From: Acanthaster planci
Taxonomy: Eukaryota; Echinodermata; Asteroidea; Valvatida; Acanthasteridae
Length of the DNA stretch: 64,000 bases
NCBI RefSeq assembly: GCF_001949145.1
Contig: NW_019091610.1
Coordinates: 108,045 to 172,044, forward strand
Reading direction: 5' to 3'
Shown in pieces: positions 55,101 through 63,119 of the stretch; positions within the stretch are counted from its first letter, which is position 1, and each line of letters opens with the position of its first letter. Both the position numbers and the translations under genes were made by a program. Under the pieces are notes generated by a model. It was not told the origin of the DNA and searched no databases. It worked only from the letters and a program-made list of their open reading frames with translations.

Positions 55101-58100
55101 TGCGCCTCTACAGTGAGTACCCAATAACCACACCCTCTCCTGTTCCGCTCAGCGCAGATAAGCCTCTATCATGGGGCAGCCATCTTGCTTTCTACCATTC
55201 AAAAGCAATGTAACCAAACTGTTCCCTGTTCCCGTTTTACCAATATGCAAAGTTGTATTACTACCGGTACTGCCAAAGGGGCTACGGGAAACAAGACAAA
55301 CATGGCAGCATAATGACAATGGTCTATGAGGACACAGGTACCATATTCCAAGTACTTGTACACATATTCAATTCTGCAGACAATTAGACTTGTGATGGAC
55401 TTGAACCACACTTCTTTAACCCTCCTATGCAAAGACACATTCTTGACACAGTTGTCCTATCAGTCAAAACCAGTCAGATTTTCCACATGTGTCTCCGTGC
55501 TGGGGGAAATCAAGTGGAAGGCAATTTTGGACTGTTTTTGACGGTTACAGCAAAAGGAGGGTTAAGTTAACATTCAGTCACTGTAGAGGCCGCAGGCTGT
55601 GAGCAGTGAAGGATTGAAAGTAATCTTGGGGAAATGGAAATGGAGCCTTGAGTGTGAAGCACAGGGGTGGGTTACATGTACGGTACATTAATGCCAAAAC
55701 CACCACCGGATTGGGTGTGCAGCAGTGCAAGCTAAAACGGCAAGGATTTCAAGCCCGGACGTGCAAAGCTAGTAAGGTCGGTTTGCTTTTTCAAGAACAT
55801 GCAAAGGAGAAACTTTCCATAGTGGTGTCGGTCACACTGGAGAACAAGTGTCACAGGTGTAACGGCCACAGCGTATGAGGTTTGAGTAACAAAAGCACTC
55901 TTGAGCTGCAAAATCCTCCAGTGGTCTAAAGGATGGGTTTGAAACCACAGTGGAGCAGTTTACACTTTACAGAGAACAGGAAGAAGCAAAGGCCAAATTA
56001 GTTGAGAGGAAAAAGGAGAAAGCAGGTAGTGCAAAGTAGACAGGAGAGGTCCTGCTTTTTCTGTGAGAGAGAGAGAGAGAGACGTGAGTTTCAACCCCCC
56101 CGCCACACATCAGAATGGATTGACACCTTAGCCTGTTGCTGCTGTTGCTGCTGCAACTGCTGCTGTTGCTGTTGTTGTTGTTGCTGCTGCTGTTGCAACT
56201 GTCCACCAACCTGTCCCGGGATCTGGGTGGGCATTTGGCTCCCCGGCTGCCACATCTTAGTTAGGTCTGTGAAAGGCTGCAACGATGGAGGGGGAGGAAA
56301 TGTACAGGGGGAGGGGGGAGAGACAGGGGAGGGGAACGGAGCGCGAGAACCAGCACAAACAACAAAAAATAAATCAGGTTTGCATAAAAACTTTTCAGCG
56401 AGTTAGCAGAACATGCAAAAGCAAAGCAGGAGGGGTATCAATGCAGCCAGCTAAGCAAGATGCAAAACATGCACTATGAAAATAGGACAAAAACAACCAT
56501 GGGAACCAGTGATTATCTGAGACTGTCAGAGAGGAAGACTACCAGTATCTGCCTTAAATTACAGATAAATGGTGGTATTTTCAAGATGTACCCATACTTA
56601 GGTAGGGCCAAATTGTCAGGGGACCTGTAACCAAGGCGACGGGATTATACCAGTCCCGCTGATCAAAACCTGCCCCCTTTTAAAGGCACAGTCCATCATT
56701 TGTAGTTATCCAAAAAAAGCCGCTGAATTTCATTGCCTCAAAGGATTAGACTGCACAAAGGACAACTGATGGACTGTACCTTTATGCCCTTTTCCTCAGA
56801 ATTTGTAGACTAATCTGAAAACCCTTGGCAGCATTTGAAAAGAACACCAAACCCACTGACAAAGGTCTACCCCCCTTGGATTGGTCTTTCAGAGGTGTAC
56901 ATGAATGTGAAATGGGCATGGCAAGACAATGATGCAATGAAGGACTGTTCAAGAATTGTGCTGATTTACAAAACAATGAAAAACAAGGGCACTGCGTGTT
57001 AAAACGGCCCTTCATGCAGTTGGGAATTAAAGGTTCTGGTCTTTAAGGTGCTGGAAAAATGGCTGAATTTTAAGCCAGTGTACGTGTACATGTATGTGTA
57101 GAAGGCCAAATACAATAGTAATCAGTAATTTGGAAAATCAGAGAAAGATTGCTACAGAAGTTTACAGAGATTCAACTGTCAAAGAACAACTGCGGAAACT
57201 GGTTGTCTTTTTTGAAATCTGCCATTCTTGGTATGTTTTTTCTTTAGATTGTGAGGTTTTAAATAAATTTAACAGTTCCTCTGGTCCAGTACTTGAGAAA
57301 TAATTAATGTTGTACCAGTTTTGGGTCTTTAAGAAGGCACGATAGTCAGTCAGAGCAGTCACAGATTTTCTGTGATGTATTCCCAGGGATGCCCCGCTGC
57401 CCCATTGACACCGTCACTCTTGCAATCAACTCACCAACTGGACCGGTCCGGCCGCCGCCGCTTGCTGCTGCAGCAGCTGCAGCTGCTGGGCAGACAGCGC
57501 CTGGGCCAGCGTGACGGGGACTGTGGTGGCAGCGGCTGCGGCCTGGGAGGTGGCCTGCACCGTAGTCTGGGCCTGGCTCTGAGAAGCAGCGGCAGCGGCC
57601 ACCACGGCTGCGGCCGAGCTCTGGGGCTGAGAGGTGAGCTGAGTCTGCAGCGCCTGCTGGCCTTGAAGGATCCGTGACAGGTTGCCCTGCGGGAGGGAGA
57701 GAAGAGAGAGAAGACAAGAGTGAGACTCCAACGGGACAGGACGGGAGCCAGGTTGGCATAGTGGTTCTTTCCTCGCGTTCCATCTCTGCGGCCTGGGTGT
57801 GAATCCCAGCTCAGTCCACATGCGGATTCAGTTTTCAGTCCCTCCTTGATTTCGTGGGTTTCACCCAGAATATTCCTCTGGGATTTTCCTCCCACCTCTA
57901 AAACTGTAACTGCTTCTCACTGTCACCTCCCTAAAGATTTCTGCAGGCCAACAAGCTACAGAGCCTGGGCCATTTTTAAGGAATCCTTGGTTCGCTTTGC
58001 GGAAATGTTCACTAATGTACATGTACAGTACTTGTGCATGTGTATGTGGTTGTACACATGTACAGCTGAAATCTAAGGCAAGCAGAAAATCCCATTCATC

Positions 58101-61100
58101 ACAAAAATTATTCAACGTTGTGATGATTGTGATAATCACTGGAGACTCCCTAGCATCTGAAAATTCTTCTCTACTGAGCTTATCGCAAACTGGAAAACGT
58201 CATTACAAAACTGCAATTGTCTACATGCACATGTACTTTCATGAGCATTTCAACTGTATAATGCACACATCCCGCAGATCCTCTTGGCTCGGGACCAACA
58301 TCAACTGTGAGCCCATGACCTCACTTGGGAAAATGCATTTTGTACATGTACAACCCTCCATACCTCCTACATATACAAAGACTGTCTGATGTCACATTTA
58401 CATGTACAACTTTTCTATGCTTTTCCTGACAAACGATGGCGCTGTTGCTGTGATTCCACTGGAAAAGAACCTGTTCTTTAGAAGGAATTTTTCTGATCGA
58501 ATTGGGAACCAACTGGCTCAGAGGAAACAGGTATAGGCTTTAAATGCTCGGGAAAATGACAAAAAAATTGAATGACACTGCTACGTGTACCTGTATAGAT
58601 GGGCTCACCTGCTGAATGAGGTTTGCATTGCTGACGGCGATGGGCTGGGCCTGGACCTTCTGTGCTGCAGCTGCCATGGCAGCTGCTGCAGTAGCTTGGC
58701 TGAGGGGCAGCCCCTGCAGGCTAAACACCTGCGGCTGCTGCTGCAATGACAAAGAGACAATTTATTTGTTAAATCCGTTATTAATAAGCACAGTGATGCG
58801 TAGAAAGGCAATCCTCCAATGGGTATCTGAGACAGCCAGGTGATTTGAACACTTGGGTGTCCTTAAGCAAGCCACTTTGCCTTAATTTTTTTTCTCCTTT
58901 GCCAGAACAATGAAGAACTTTTCTACCCTGGTGCAACGCATCACGTGCGCACGGTCATTCTCATCTGGCTTGGAATATGCTTCAGTACTTTAACAAAATC
59001 TGTACTGTATCCACGAGGCTGCCCGGTGGATCACCAGTGGCTTCTCGTTATCACTCCAGCTACCCCGTAATATCACACTACAGTGCAGAGAGACATACAT
59101 ATGTACTAGAACACTGAAATCCTGCACATGCATACTATCCCTGTATTCTGGTTATTGGTTTTGCGAGTCATATCTTGCCATTGATTGACACACACTGCAC
59201 CCAGACTACGCTGGGACAATTGGCATTATTTACAAGTCAGCCATATTGAATTCAAAGTGAGGTTAACCTTTTCCATTTGGGGAACCTTAGAATGAAAATG
59301 AGGGCAAAGAAATTAAAGTTCATTACAGACTAACTTCCTTTAAGATGAACAACTGCAAATTTGTAATTTACAATATCTTAATATTTTAAGCAACATTACA
59401 AAAACTTTAAAGTGAAGACTGGAACCAAAATAGTCTGGCACCACCCCACTTGACAGATTACATTGAGCAGAATCAATATGAGGAACACAATCAAAAACGG
59501 CTTCCTTGGGAACAATGTTTAATTTAAAAAAAACCCTGATTTACGAGGTGAAATTCAATTTGTGACTAGTGTGGCAAAAGGTGCACGGTGCAGATACAGC
59601 ACCACCTCATGGTTAAGTGTACATGTAACCTAGTTTATGGTGCCATACAAACGAATGGAATCAGTTGAGTACTCAATTCACTTCTCCCTAACAGAGATGT
59701 TAACCGTCTGAAAGCAAATTGACCAATCTGCTAATGTATATCAACAGGTGTACCGATGCAGGCATGTACTCCTGCAGGGGTGAGCTGTGCTTCTGCTTGA
59801 AAGACAGTTCCAAATGGAATCAGGTCCCATGGGTAGATCTTTCCAAACCACGGCTTTGTCCTTGTCACAGGCTTCCACTTAAGTTGTAGTGAAATACAGT
59901 AGATAGAAGTGTCCCTGTTGGCCCATCTGGAGGGGAGACCATCTGGCCAAGTATTTGCAGTCCAGTCAATCACAAGTCCTATCATAATTCATTAGTCCAC
60001 ACACCAGTCCTTTCACAAGATCAGTTCAATAAAAAATATGGACAATGACAAATGAATGCCTCTGCCAAAGTTCATTAGAATAGCTTGGAACTTGCTTTAC
60101 AACTGGAAGACTGGTGATGAACTTGCAGCGACTTGTGAAAAACTCCACCACAACACTACACCTCTGGGGCCCACTCTCCATTCTCTGCTACCAAAAATGT
60201 CAACTCGCCTGACAAGGGTCAAATTTACAGAAGAACTTTTTTCTTATCCCAACTGTATACATTTCACTTTTTGTGACTCTTGATCCTGAGAGGAAGCTTA
60301 CGGCCTGGGGCAAAACCGTGATTTGGACAGTATCAAGAGGGGAAGGGGGGGTTGGTGAAAAAAAGTATACCTTTTGCGTAACGGCCTGAGCCAGCGGCAA
60401 ACCCTGTAACAACATCTGGGGGGCAGCCTGTACAAGACACAGAGAAAGACGCTGAAAGAATCAGAGTCCGTTGACAAATCTAAACAATGCGTACATACCG
60501 GAATGACCTGCGACTGTCCTCGGTGTACATGTACTCACTGCTTCTCTGCAGCAAGTGTGGATCCAGGGGGAACAGGGGTCACGCTCCCCCTTCCTATCCC
60601 CTCCTCCCCACCCCCCAAAGAGGAGCAACAAATTTGGGGGGTTTTTTCACAAGTGACAGGACACTTTTTTGGGGGGGGGCTATTTCCTTTTCTTACTTAT
60701 GTGTATAAAATGCCACAAAGTGTAGCTTCAACCATCAGAGAGGCCACAATTGGTTAGATCAAAAACTTTACAATGTTTGGAGCCAAAAGAACAATTTTGG
60801 CCACCCGTGCTCTCAAGTTGTTTGTGTTAAGTTGAGGTCACACCCATCACAAGTTCCTGTAAGTCTGTAACGAGGATATCACAAGCCATTCAGACTTTGT
60901 AAGTCAAGTCACAAGCCATTCAAACGAACTGCAACGAAAGCACTCTTCTTTGATTGTTCGCCCGGGGACTTGTGACCGGTCTTTAAAAAAAATGACTTGA
61001 AAGCAGACTTACAAAAGGTCTTTCAAGCAGACTTACACGAGGAACCATGAAGGGACTTGTGATGGACTCTGCCACAACACCATCACCGGTGCTGTTTGCA

Positions 61101-62855
61101 GTCCAGCTCAGAAAGGATTACAATGTCAATTCAAAGTCTTTGTGCAACCAAAACAGAAGTACATGTACTTGTACGCAGTGAAACCCAGTGTCCGTCTTCT
61201 TCGTGTAACGGCAAAGTACAATGACTGAGTGCAATTGGTTTGTGGTGCAAGATGTCGTCAGTTGGTAATATGTCGTTCAATGTGCGTGTTGAATCAGTGG
61301 GGAGAACAGTAGGGCACAACTCGGTTCCTGTTCAGTGTTTGACTTGGACAGAAATGCTGCATATGCAAAAAAAGACTGGAATACAAGTCTAACTGGTGGT
61401 ACACTACGTGTACAACAGCCCCGGATGCTCTTTTATTGTCAAACTGGAAGTATTCATTGGCATCAACTAAAAAAGGCAGCAGAGTACTCTTTAAAACAGT
61501 GAAATGAAGACTGAAAACGATATTCGCTGAGATGTAAAGGTGAATTTCTGAAGGTTTGTTTACAAATTTATGCAGTGCAGCTACCCTTTAACAAGGCAAA
61601 AGTGCCTGCAGTACAACTTTCTGAGGAGCCACAGTAGTTTTACTGCGACTGATTAATCCAATGGGCACAGGATTGTGACGCCAAACTTCAAGTGCACTAT
61701 CGGGCTCCTCTAAAGTCCAACGGGAAGACGGTTTGTGTGGAATCTCAGGTCTTACATTGACTATGAACTGCGGCTGGGCTTGCGCCTGGGCCTGGATCTG
61801 CTGAGCGATCTGCTGGGCCCCCGAGCTGGCCAGCTGGGCCTGCAGCATGGGGATGGACAGAGATGTGGCCGCTACGGGCACCTGGGTGACCGTCTGCTGG
61901 ACCATCGCTGCTCCAGCCTGGGTCTTGGCAGCGGCAGCTGCTGCCGCCACGACAGCAGCGGCAGAAGCCGTGGTGACAGTGGTGGAAGCGGCTGTAGCAG
62001 AGCCTGGAGAAAAATGGATGTACAATGTAAATCCATGTAAAGGTGAAAAAAAAAACAATTTGAAAAAAAAATAAACTTCTGAAGGAAGACCGAATTTATC
62101 TGGTCATTCTACGAAAGTACAATCAAACCTCAATTATGAGAGGCTCTTTGGACCGTAACTTAACTGGAACTTAAAGATGGCCTTTCTATTAGAAGAATGT
62201 TGTACCCTTGTATTAACAGCGTTGATATTAACAAAACATTCGACTGTATACATGTCTGAGGACAAATGCAATCATAAAAAAAACTTTAGAAAAAATGCAG
62301 TCCTCTCTTAGGGTTGGAGTACTCAACTCCAAAAGAAATGCCCAAAATTTTAAAAAGTTCAATGCATACGCTGGTCATGGACATTCAAAGCAAAGCAAGG
62401 TCTTACGAGTTTGGCTCAAGATTCATTAAAGCAAACTTGCCTTTGGGGGCTCAAATCAACCTCACTACTACTGTAGCTTTTTCTAAAACAGAATGTGGAC
62501 TAAAACAGAAAATACACAGTGCCCCGGGGCTCAGAGTTCTCTAATTGACCTGTGCCAGGACTCAAAAGCAAGATTCTTGAAAAGTCTGAGGACAAACGGT
62601 AACCAGCTTGTCCACAGGTCTGAGGACTTCGTCAACCATTCAGTTTGAGGACAACTGTTGCCCTTATGTGTGACATATAGGCCCTACCCGGAGAAGGAAA
62701 ACTCTGCCTCAAAGTGTCAGAATTTTAATGTTTAATGGAGAGTCGGTGACAGCCTTCACGAATTAGCAGCTGAACTCTTGTCTTCCGCAATTTACCTGCT
62801 TCACCGGTAGCCTCTGTAGTGGTTTCTGAACTCATGCTGGTGTTCTGCTGAGCTT
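42199..62855 (-). CDS. POU2F-like: POU class 2 homeodomain transcription factor (Oct-1/Oct-2 type), multi-exon
   Basis: This gene encodes a nuclear transcription factor that binds octamer-type DNA through a bipartite POU domain. Exons in transcript order are 62855-62796, 62003-61756, 60427-60371, 58740-58609, 57686-57435, 56276-56127, 54098-53973, 52554-52513, 48118-48023, 44323-44225, 43810-43634 and 43149-42199. From ATG at 62835 they join in frame to 790 codons including stop. Residues 1 to about 450 are Gln/Ala-rich. The POU-specific domain ([39 protein letters not shown]) spans the last two exons. It is followed by a linker, the homeodomain ([20 protein letters not shown] to [14 protein letters not shown]) and a Ser/Thr/Ala tail. 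The homeodomain and TSIETNIRV sequence place it in class 2. Nine internal exons are multiples of three with phase 0 at both ends. It converges on the ARHGAP gene. Confidence 0.96.
43402..43605. repeat. 17-bp tandem array of donor-like units in POU2F intron 11
   Basis: Twelve units are based on GATATATTCACCTGTGT, 17 bp apart over most of the array. On the gene strand each reads (C/T)AGGTGAATATATC, resembling a 5' splice site; seven units contain CAGGTGAATA and one contains TAGGTGAGTATA. The array begins about 28 bp downstream of the true donor ACACAG|GTGAGA of exon 11. Each CACCTG unit is also an E-box. Confidence 0.92.
43634..43810 (-). CDS. POU2F-like: POU2F exon 11: start of POU-specific domain
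   Basis: This 59-codon, phase 0-0 exon has acceptor CTGCATTCAG and donor CAG|GTGAGA. It encodes a [10 protein letters not shown] stretch, then [20 protein letters not shown] and KLGFTQ. The POUs domain is cut between FTQ and GDV, as in vertebrate POU2 genes. Confidence 0.97.
44225..44323 (-). CDS. POU2F-like: POU2F exon 10 (Gln-rich)
   Basis: This 33-codon, phase 0-0 exon has acceptor CATCTTGCAG and donor CAG|GTAAAA. It encodes [20 protein letters not shown] followed by [13 protein letters not shown], typical of Gln-rich activation segments. Confidence 0.9.
44564..44721. mobile_element. 158-bp palindromic MITE with about 67-bp arms
   Basis: The arms GATTCACAAGAGTGCGCC, CAAGAGTTTG, GACCAATCACAATGCGC are mirrored at the right with few mismatches around a loop of about 24 bp. 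It is non-coding and lies in POU2F intron 9. Confidence 0.88.
46129..46374. mobile_element. MITE with GGGCCAATTCCACAGAGC termini and CTG target duplication
   Basis: Left GGGCCAATTCCACAGAGCTG, then TCAGCACAAAATTTGC; the right end is complementary (GCAAATTTTGTGCT, GCTCTGTGGAATTGGCCC). CTG flanks both sides, a candidate 3-bp target duplication. It lies in POU2F intron 9. Confidence 0.88.
46715..46835 (+). repeat. dispersed repeat, related to 38636-38845
   Basis: CAAATAGCGTCACTTCC, CAGATTGCCACATGCATCGT and AAGAGAGATCTAT occur in the same order as at 38636-38845, with a shorter middle. Confidence 0.65.
47045..47140. repeat. short foldback element, copy 2
   Basis: The arms GGCTGTGGCTGAAAAAACAT, GTGCATCTATG are complementary to CATAGACATGTGTG...TAGCCACAG. 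They are similar in sequence to the foldback at 17470-17558. Confidence 0.7.
47399..47480. repeat. perfect 41-bp tandem duplication
   Basis: The block beginning CTACAATTTCCCAGAGGTAA and ending TTTTCTAAGC occurs twice head to tail without mismatch, so it is probably recent. Confidence 0.9.
48023..48118 (-). CDS. POU2F-like: POU2F exon 9 (Gln-rich)
   Basis: This 32-codon, phase 0-0 exon has acceptor CCTCTAG and donor CAG|GTACCG. It encodes [20 protein letters not shown] then [11 protein letters not shown]. Confidence 0.85.
48844..48926. repeat. tandem duplication of about 43 bp
   Basis: TCTACCGTAGCGCTACAAAC followed by TGCATATTTGCCTCAT occurs twice in direct orientation with one or two differences. 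Confidence 0.9.
49318..49530. repeat. inverted repeat with about 55-bp arms
   Basis: CACATGGTGAGCTTTGTCAT and flanks near 49318-49372 are complementary to ATGACAAAGCTCACCATGAG near 49476-49530, including the adjacent GTTTTCG.AGATCA blocks. An open frame on the minus strand through this repeat has no recognisable domain. Confidence 0.75.
49540..49705. mobile_element. 166-bp palindromic MITE-like element
   Basis: CAGACCTGCCAACCTAGCCG, TACCTGAGGTCAGGAATTACC at the left mirror GGTAATGCCTGACCTCAGG and CATATTGGCAGGTCTG at the right. Arms are about 50 bp with a few mismatches. Confidence 0.85.
51060..51178 (-). mobile_element. Harbinger-like MITE, copy 2
   Basis: The reverse complement runs GGCCGTGTCC to GGATGCAGCC and matches the copies at 17997 and 62995. 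Flanks are TCG and TCA, an imperfect 3-bp duplication. Confidence 0.85.
51356..51444. repeat. tandem duplication of about 51 bp
   Basis: GAACCAAACCCATGCTGGTC then GCCCAACGTGTT occurs twice in direct orientation with a few differences. Confidence 0.85.
51530..51794. mobile_element. MITE, second GGGTCATTC family
   Basis: Termini GGGTCATTCTATAAATTTGG and CCAAATTTAGAGAATGACCC with GGACC inside form about 27-bp inverted repeats. The terminal GGGTCATTC is shared with the 11213/15589/17773 family, but the interior is unrelated. It lies in POU2F intron 8. Confidence 0.85.
52513..52554 (-). CDS. POU2F-like: POU2F exon 8 (14-codon microexon-like)
   Basis: This phase 0-0 exon has acceptor TGCTGTTGCAG and donor AAG|GTGAGC. 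It encodes [14 protein letters not shown], similar in pattern to the [11 protein letters not shown] end of exon 7, which suggests an internal duplication. Confidence 0.8.
52777..52842 (-). other. candidate cassette exon of POU2F (22 codons)
   Basis: The acceptor ATGGTTTCAG and donor GAT|GTAAAA flank a phase 0-0 open segment starting [19 protein letters not shown]. It would insert between exons 7 and 8 without a frameshift. The sequence is less Gln-rich than its neighbours and the polypyrimidine tract is weak, so it may be chance. Confidence 0.3.
53973..54098 (-). CDS. POU2F-like: POU2F exon 7 (Gln-rich)
   Basis: This 42-codon, phase 0-0 exon has acceptor AATTTTCCAG and donor CAG|GTCAGT. It encodes [20 protein letters not shown], then a QQLQQLQQQ run and [13 protein letters not shown]. 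Confidence 0.92.
54330..54490 (+). mobile_element. 3' fragment of a CR1/L2-like non-LTR retrotransposon
   Basis: An open segment reads [20 protein letters not shown] then [10 protein letters not shown], the pattern LWNxLP...SLxxFKxxLKTxLF typical of the C-terminal end of CR1/L2-type ORF2 proteins. It is followed by a 3' end AAGAACGCTATACAAATGTA, like many L2/CR1 tails. Everything 5' of this is missing: a dead, 5'-truncated insertion antisense to the host POU2F gene. Confidence 0.65.
56127..56276 (-). CDS. POU2F-like: POU2F exon 6 with polyglutamine run
   Basis: This 50-codon, phase 0-0 exon has acceptor CGTTGCAG and donor AAG|GTGTCA. It encodes [20 protein letters not shown], then GQVGGQL, then two Gln runs of 13 and 7 separated by one Leu. 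The CAG/CAA mix should limit slippage, though length polymorphism is likely. A GC donor (CAG|GCTAAG) six bases earlier is an alternative end. Confidence 0.85.
57435..57686 (-). CDS. POU2F-like: POU2F exon 5 (Ala/Gln-rich)
   Basis: This 84-codon, phase 0-0 exon has acceptor CCTCCCGCAG and donor TTG|GTGAGT. It encodes [20 protein letters not shown] followed by Ala-rich blocks and an [12 protein letters not shown] segment, which resembles the AQQQLLLQQAQAQ region of vertebrate Oct-1. Confidence 0.93.
57743..57960 (+). mobile_element. tRNA-derived SINE with Deu-like core
   Basis: Pol III A box TGGCATAGTGG (57754-57764) and a degraded B box GGTGTGAATCC (57796-57806) lie 32 bp apart, as in tRNA-headed SINEs. 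Downstream, 57854-57898 reads CGTGGGTTTCACCC, then TCTGGGATTTTCCTCCCACC, resembling the conserved core of Deu-SINEs. The 3' end is uncertain. It lies antisense in POU2F intron 4. Confidence 0.6.
58609..58740 (-). CDS. POU2F-like: POU2F exon 4 (Gln/Ala-rich)
   Basis: This 44-codon, phase 0-0 exon has acceptor GTCATTGCAG and donor CAG|GTGAGC. It encodes [20 protein letters not shown], then [28 protein letters not shown] repeats the LQGLPLAQA of exon 3. Confidence 0.93.
60371..60427 (-). CDS. POU2F-like: POU2F exon 3
   Basis: This 19-codon, phase 0-0 exon has acceptor CTTGTACAG and donor AAG|GTATAC. It encodes [19 protein letters not shown]. The [10 protein letters not shown] motif repeats in exon 4, consistent with exon duplication. 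Confidence 0.88.
60838..61085. repeat. dispersed CACAAGTC-type repeat
   Basis: CACAAGCCATTCAAACGAAC, TGCAACGAAAGCACTC, GATTGTTCGCCC, GGGACTTGTGA and GATGGACTC match 14690-15025 in order without the 12-bp array. A weaker relative lies near 48430-48500. Confidence 0.75.
61756..62003 (-). CDS. POU2F-like: POU2F exon 2 (Ala/Thr/Gln-rich)
   Basis: The acceptor is TTTCTCCAG and the donor AAT|GTAAGA. It starts in phase 1 (two bases complete a Gly codon) and ends in phase 0. It encodes [20 protein letters not shown], then [20 protein letters not shown] and [18 protein letters not shown]. Confidence 0.93.
62796..62855 (-). CDS. POU2F-like: POU2F exon 1 of the visible gene (probable start codon)
   Basis: ATG at 62835 gives [13 protein letters not shown] and the donor is GCAG|GTAAAT, phase 1, fitting exon 2. 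A possible acceptor (TTTGAAGCAG) ends at 62856, and the frame stays open upstream of the ATG (AQQNTS), so further 5' coding exons beyond 62855 cannot be excluded. Vertebrate POU2F N-termini vary, which gives no arbitration. Confidence 0.75.
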
Positions 62856-62994
62856 CTGCTTCAAAAGAAAAAATGCAGTGCAACAGTCAGAAAAAGGAAA
62901 TTCCTGCTGGGTGGTTTCAAAACTTATGTCGCAGTACAATTTGCATGAAAGTCAAGGACGTCTTCCAACAGAAACTAGCGTAAACTCAAACTTA

Positions 62995-63119
62995 GGCTGT
63001 GTTCAAAACGGGCTTCCAGAGCTACATGTATGGCTAGGTCTATTGCCTGCACATCTCCACACATTTCCAATGGAGCAAAGACCTAGACCTAGCTCTAGAC
63101 AAGAGATGCGGATGCAGCC
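62995..63119 (+). mobile_element. Harbinger-like MITE, copy 3, with TTA target duplication
   Basis: It starts GGCTGTGTTC and ends GGATGCAGCC, is flanked by TTA on both sides, and matches the copies at 17997 and 51060. The perfect TTA duplication is the best evidence for PIF/Harbinger affinity. It lies just 5' of POU2F exon 1. Confidence 0.88.

Noticed and set aside
56127-56140. GC-type donor for POU2F exon 6
   Set aside because: A GT donor six bases later gives the same frame with two extra residues; the GC site lacks the extended consensus, so the GT site was preferred.
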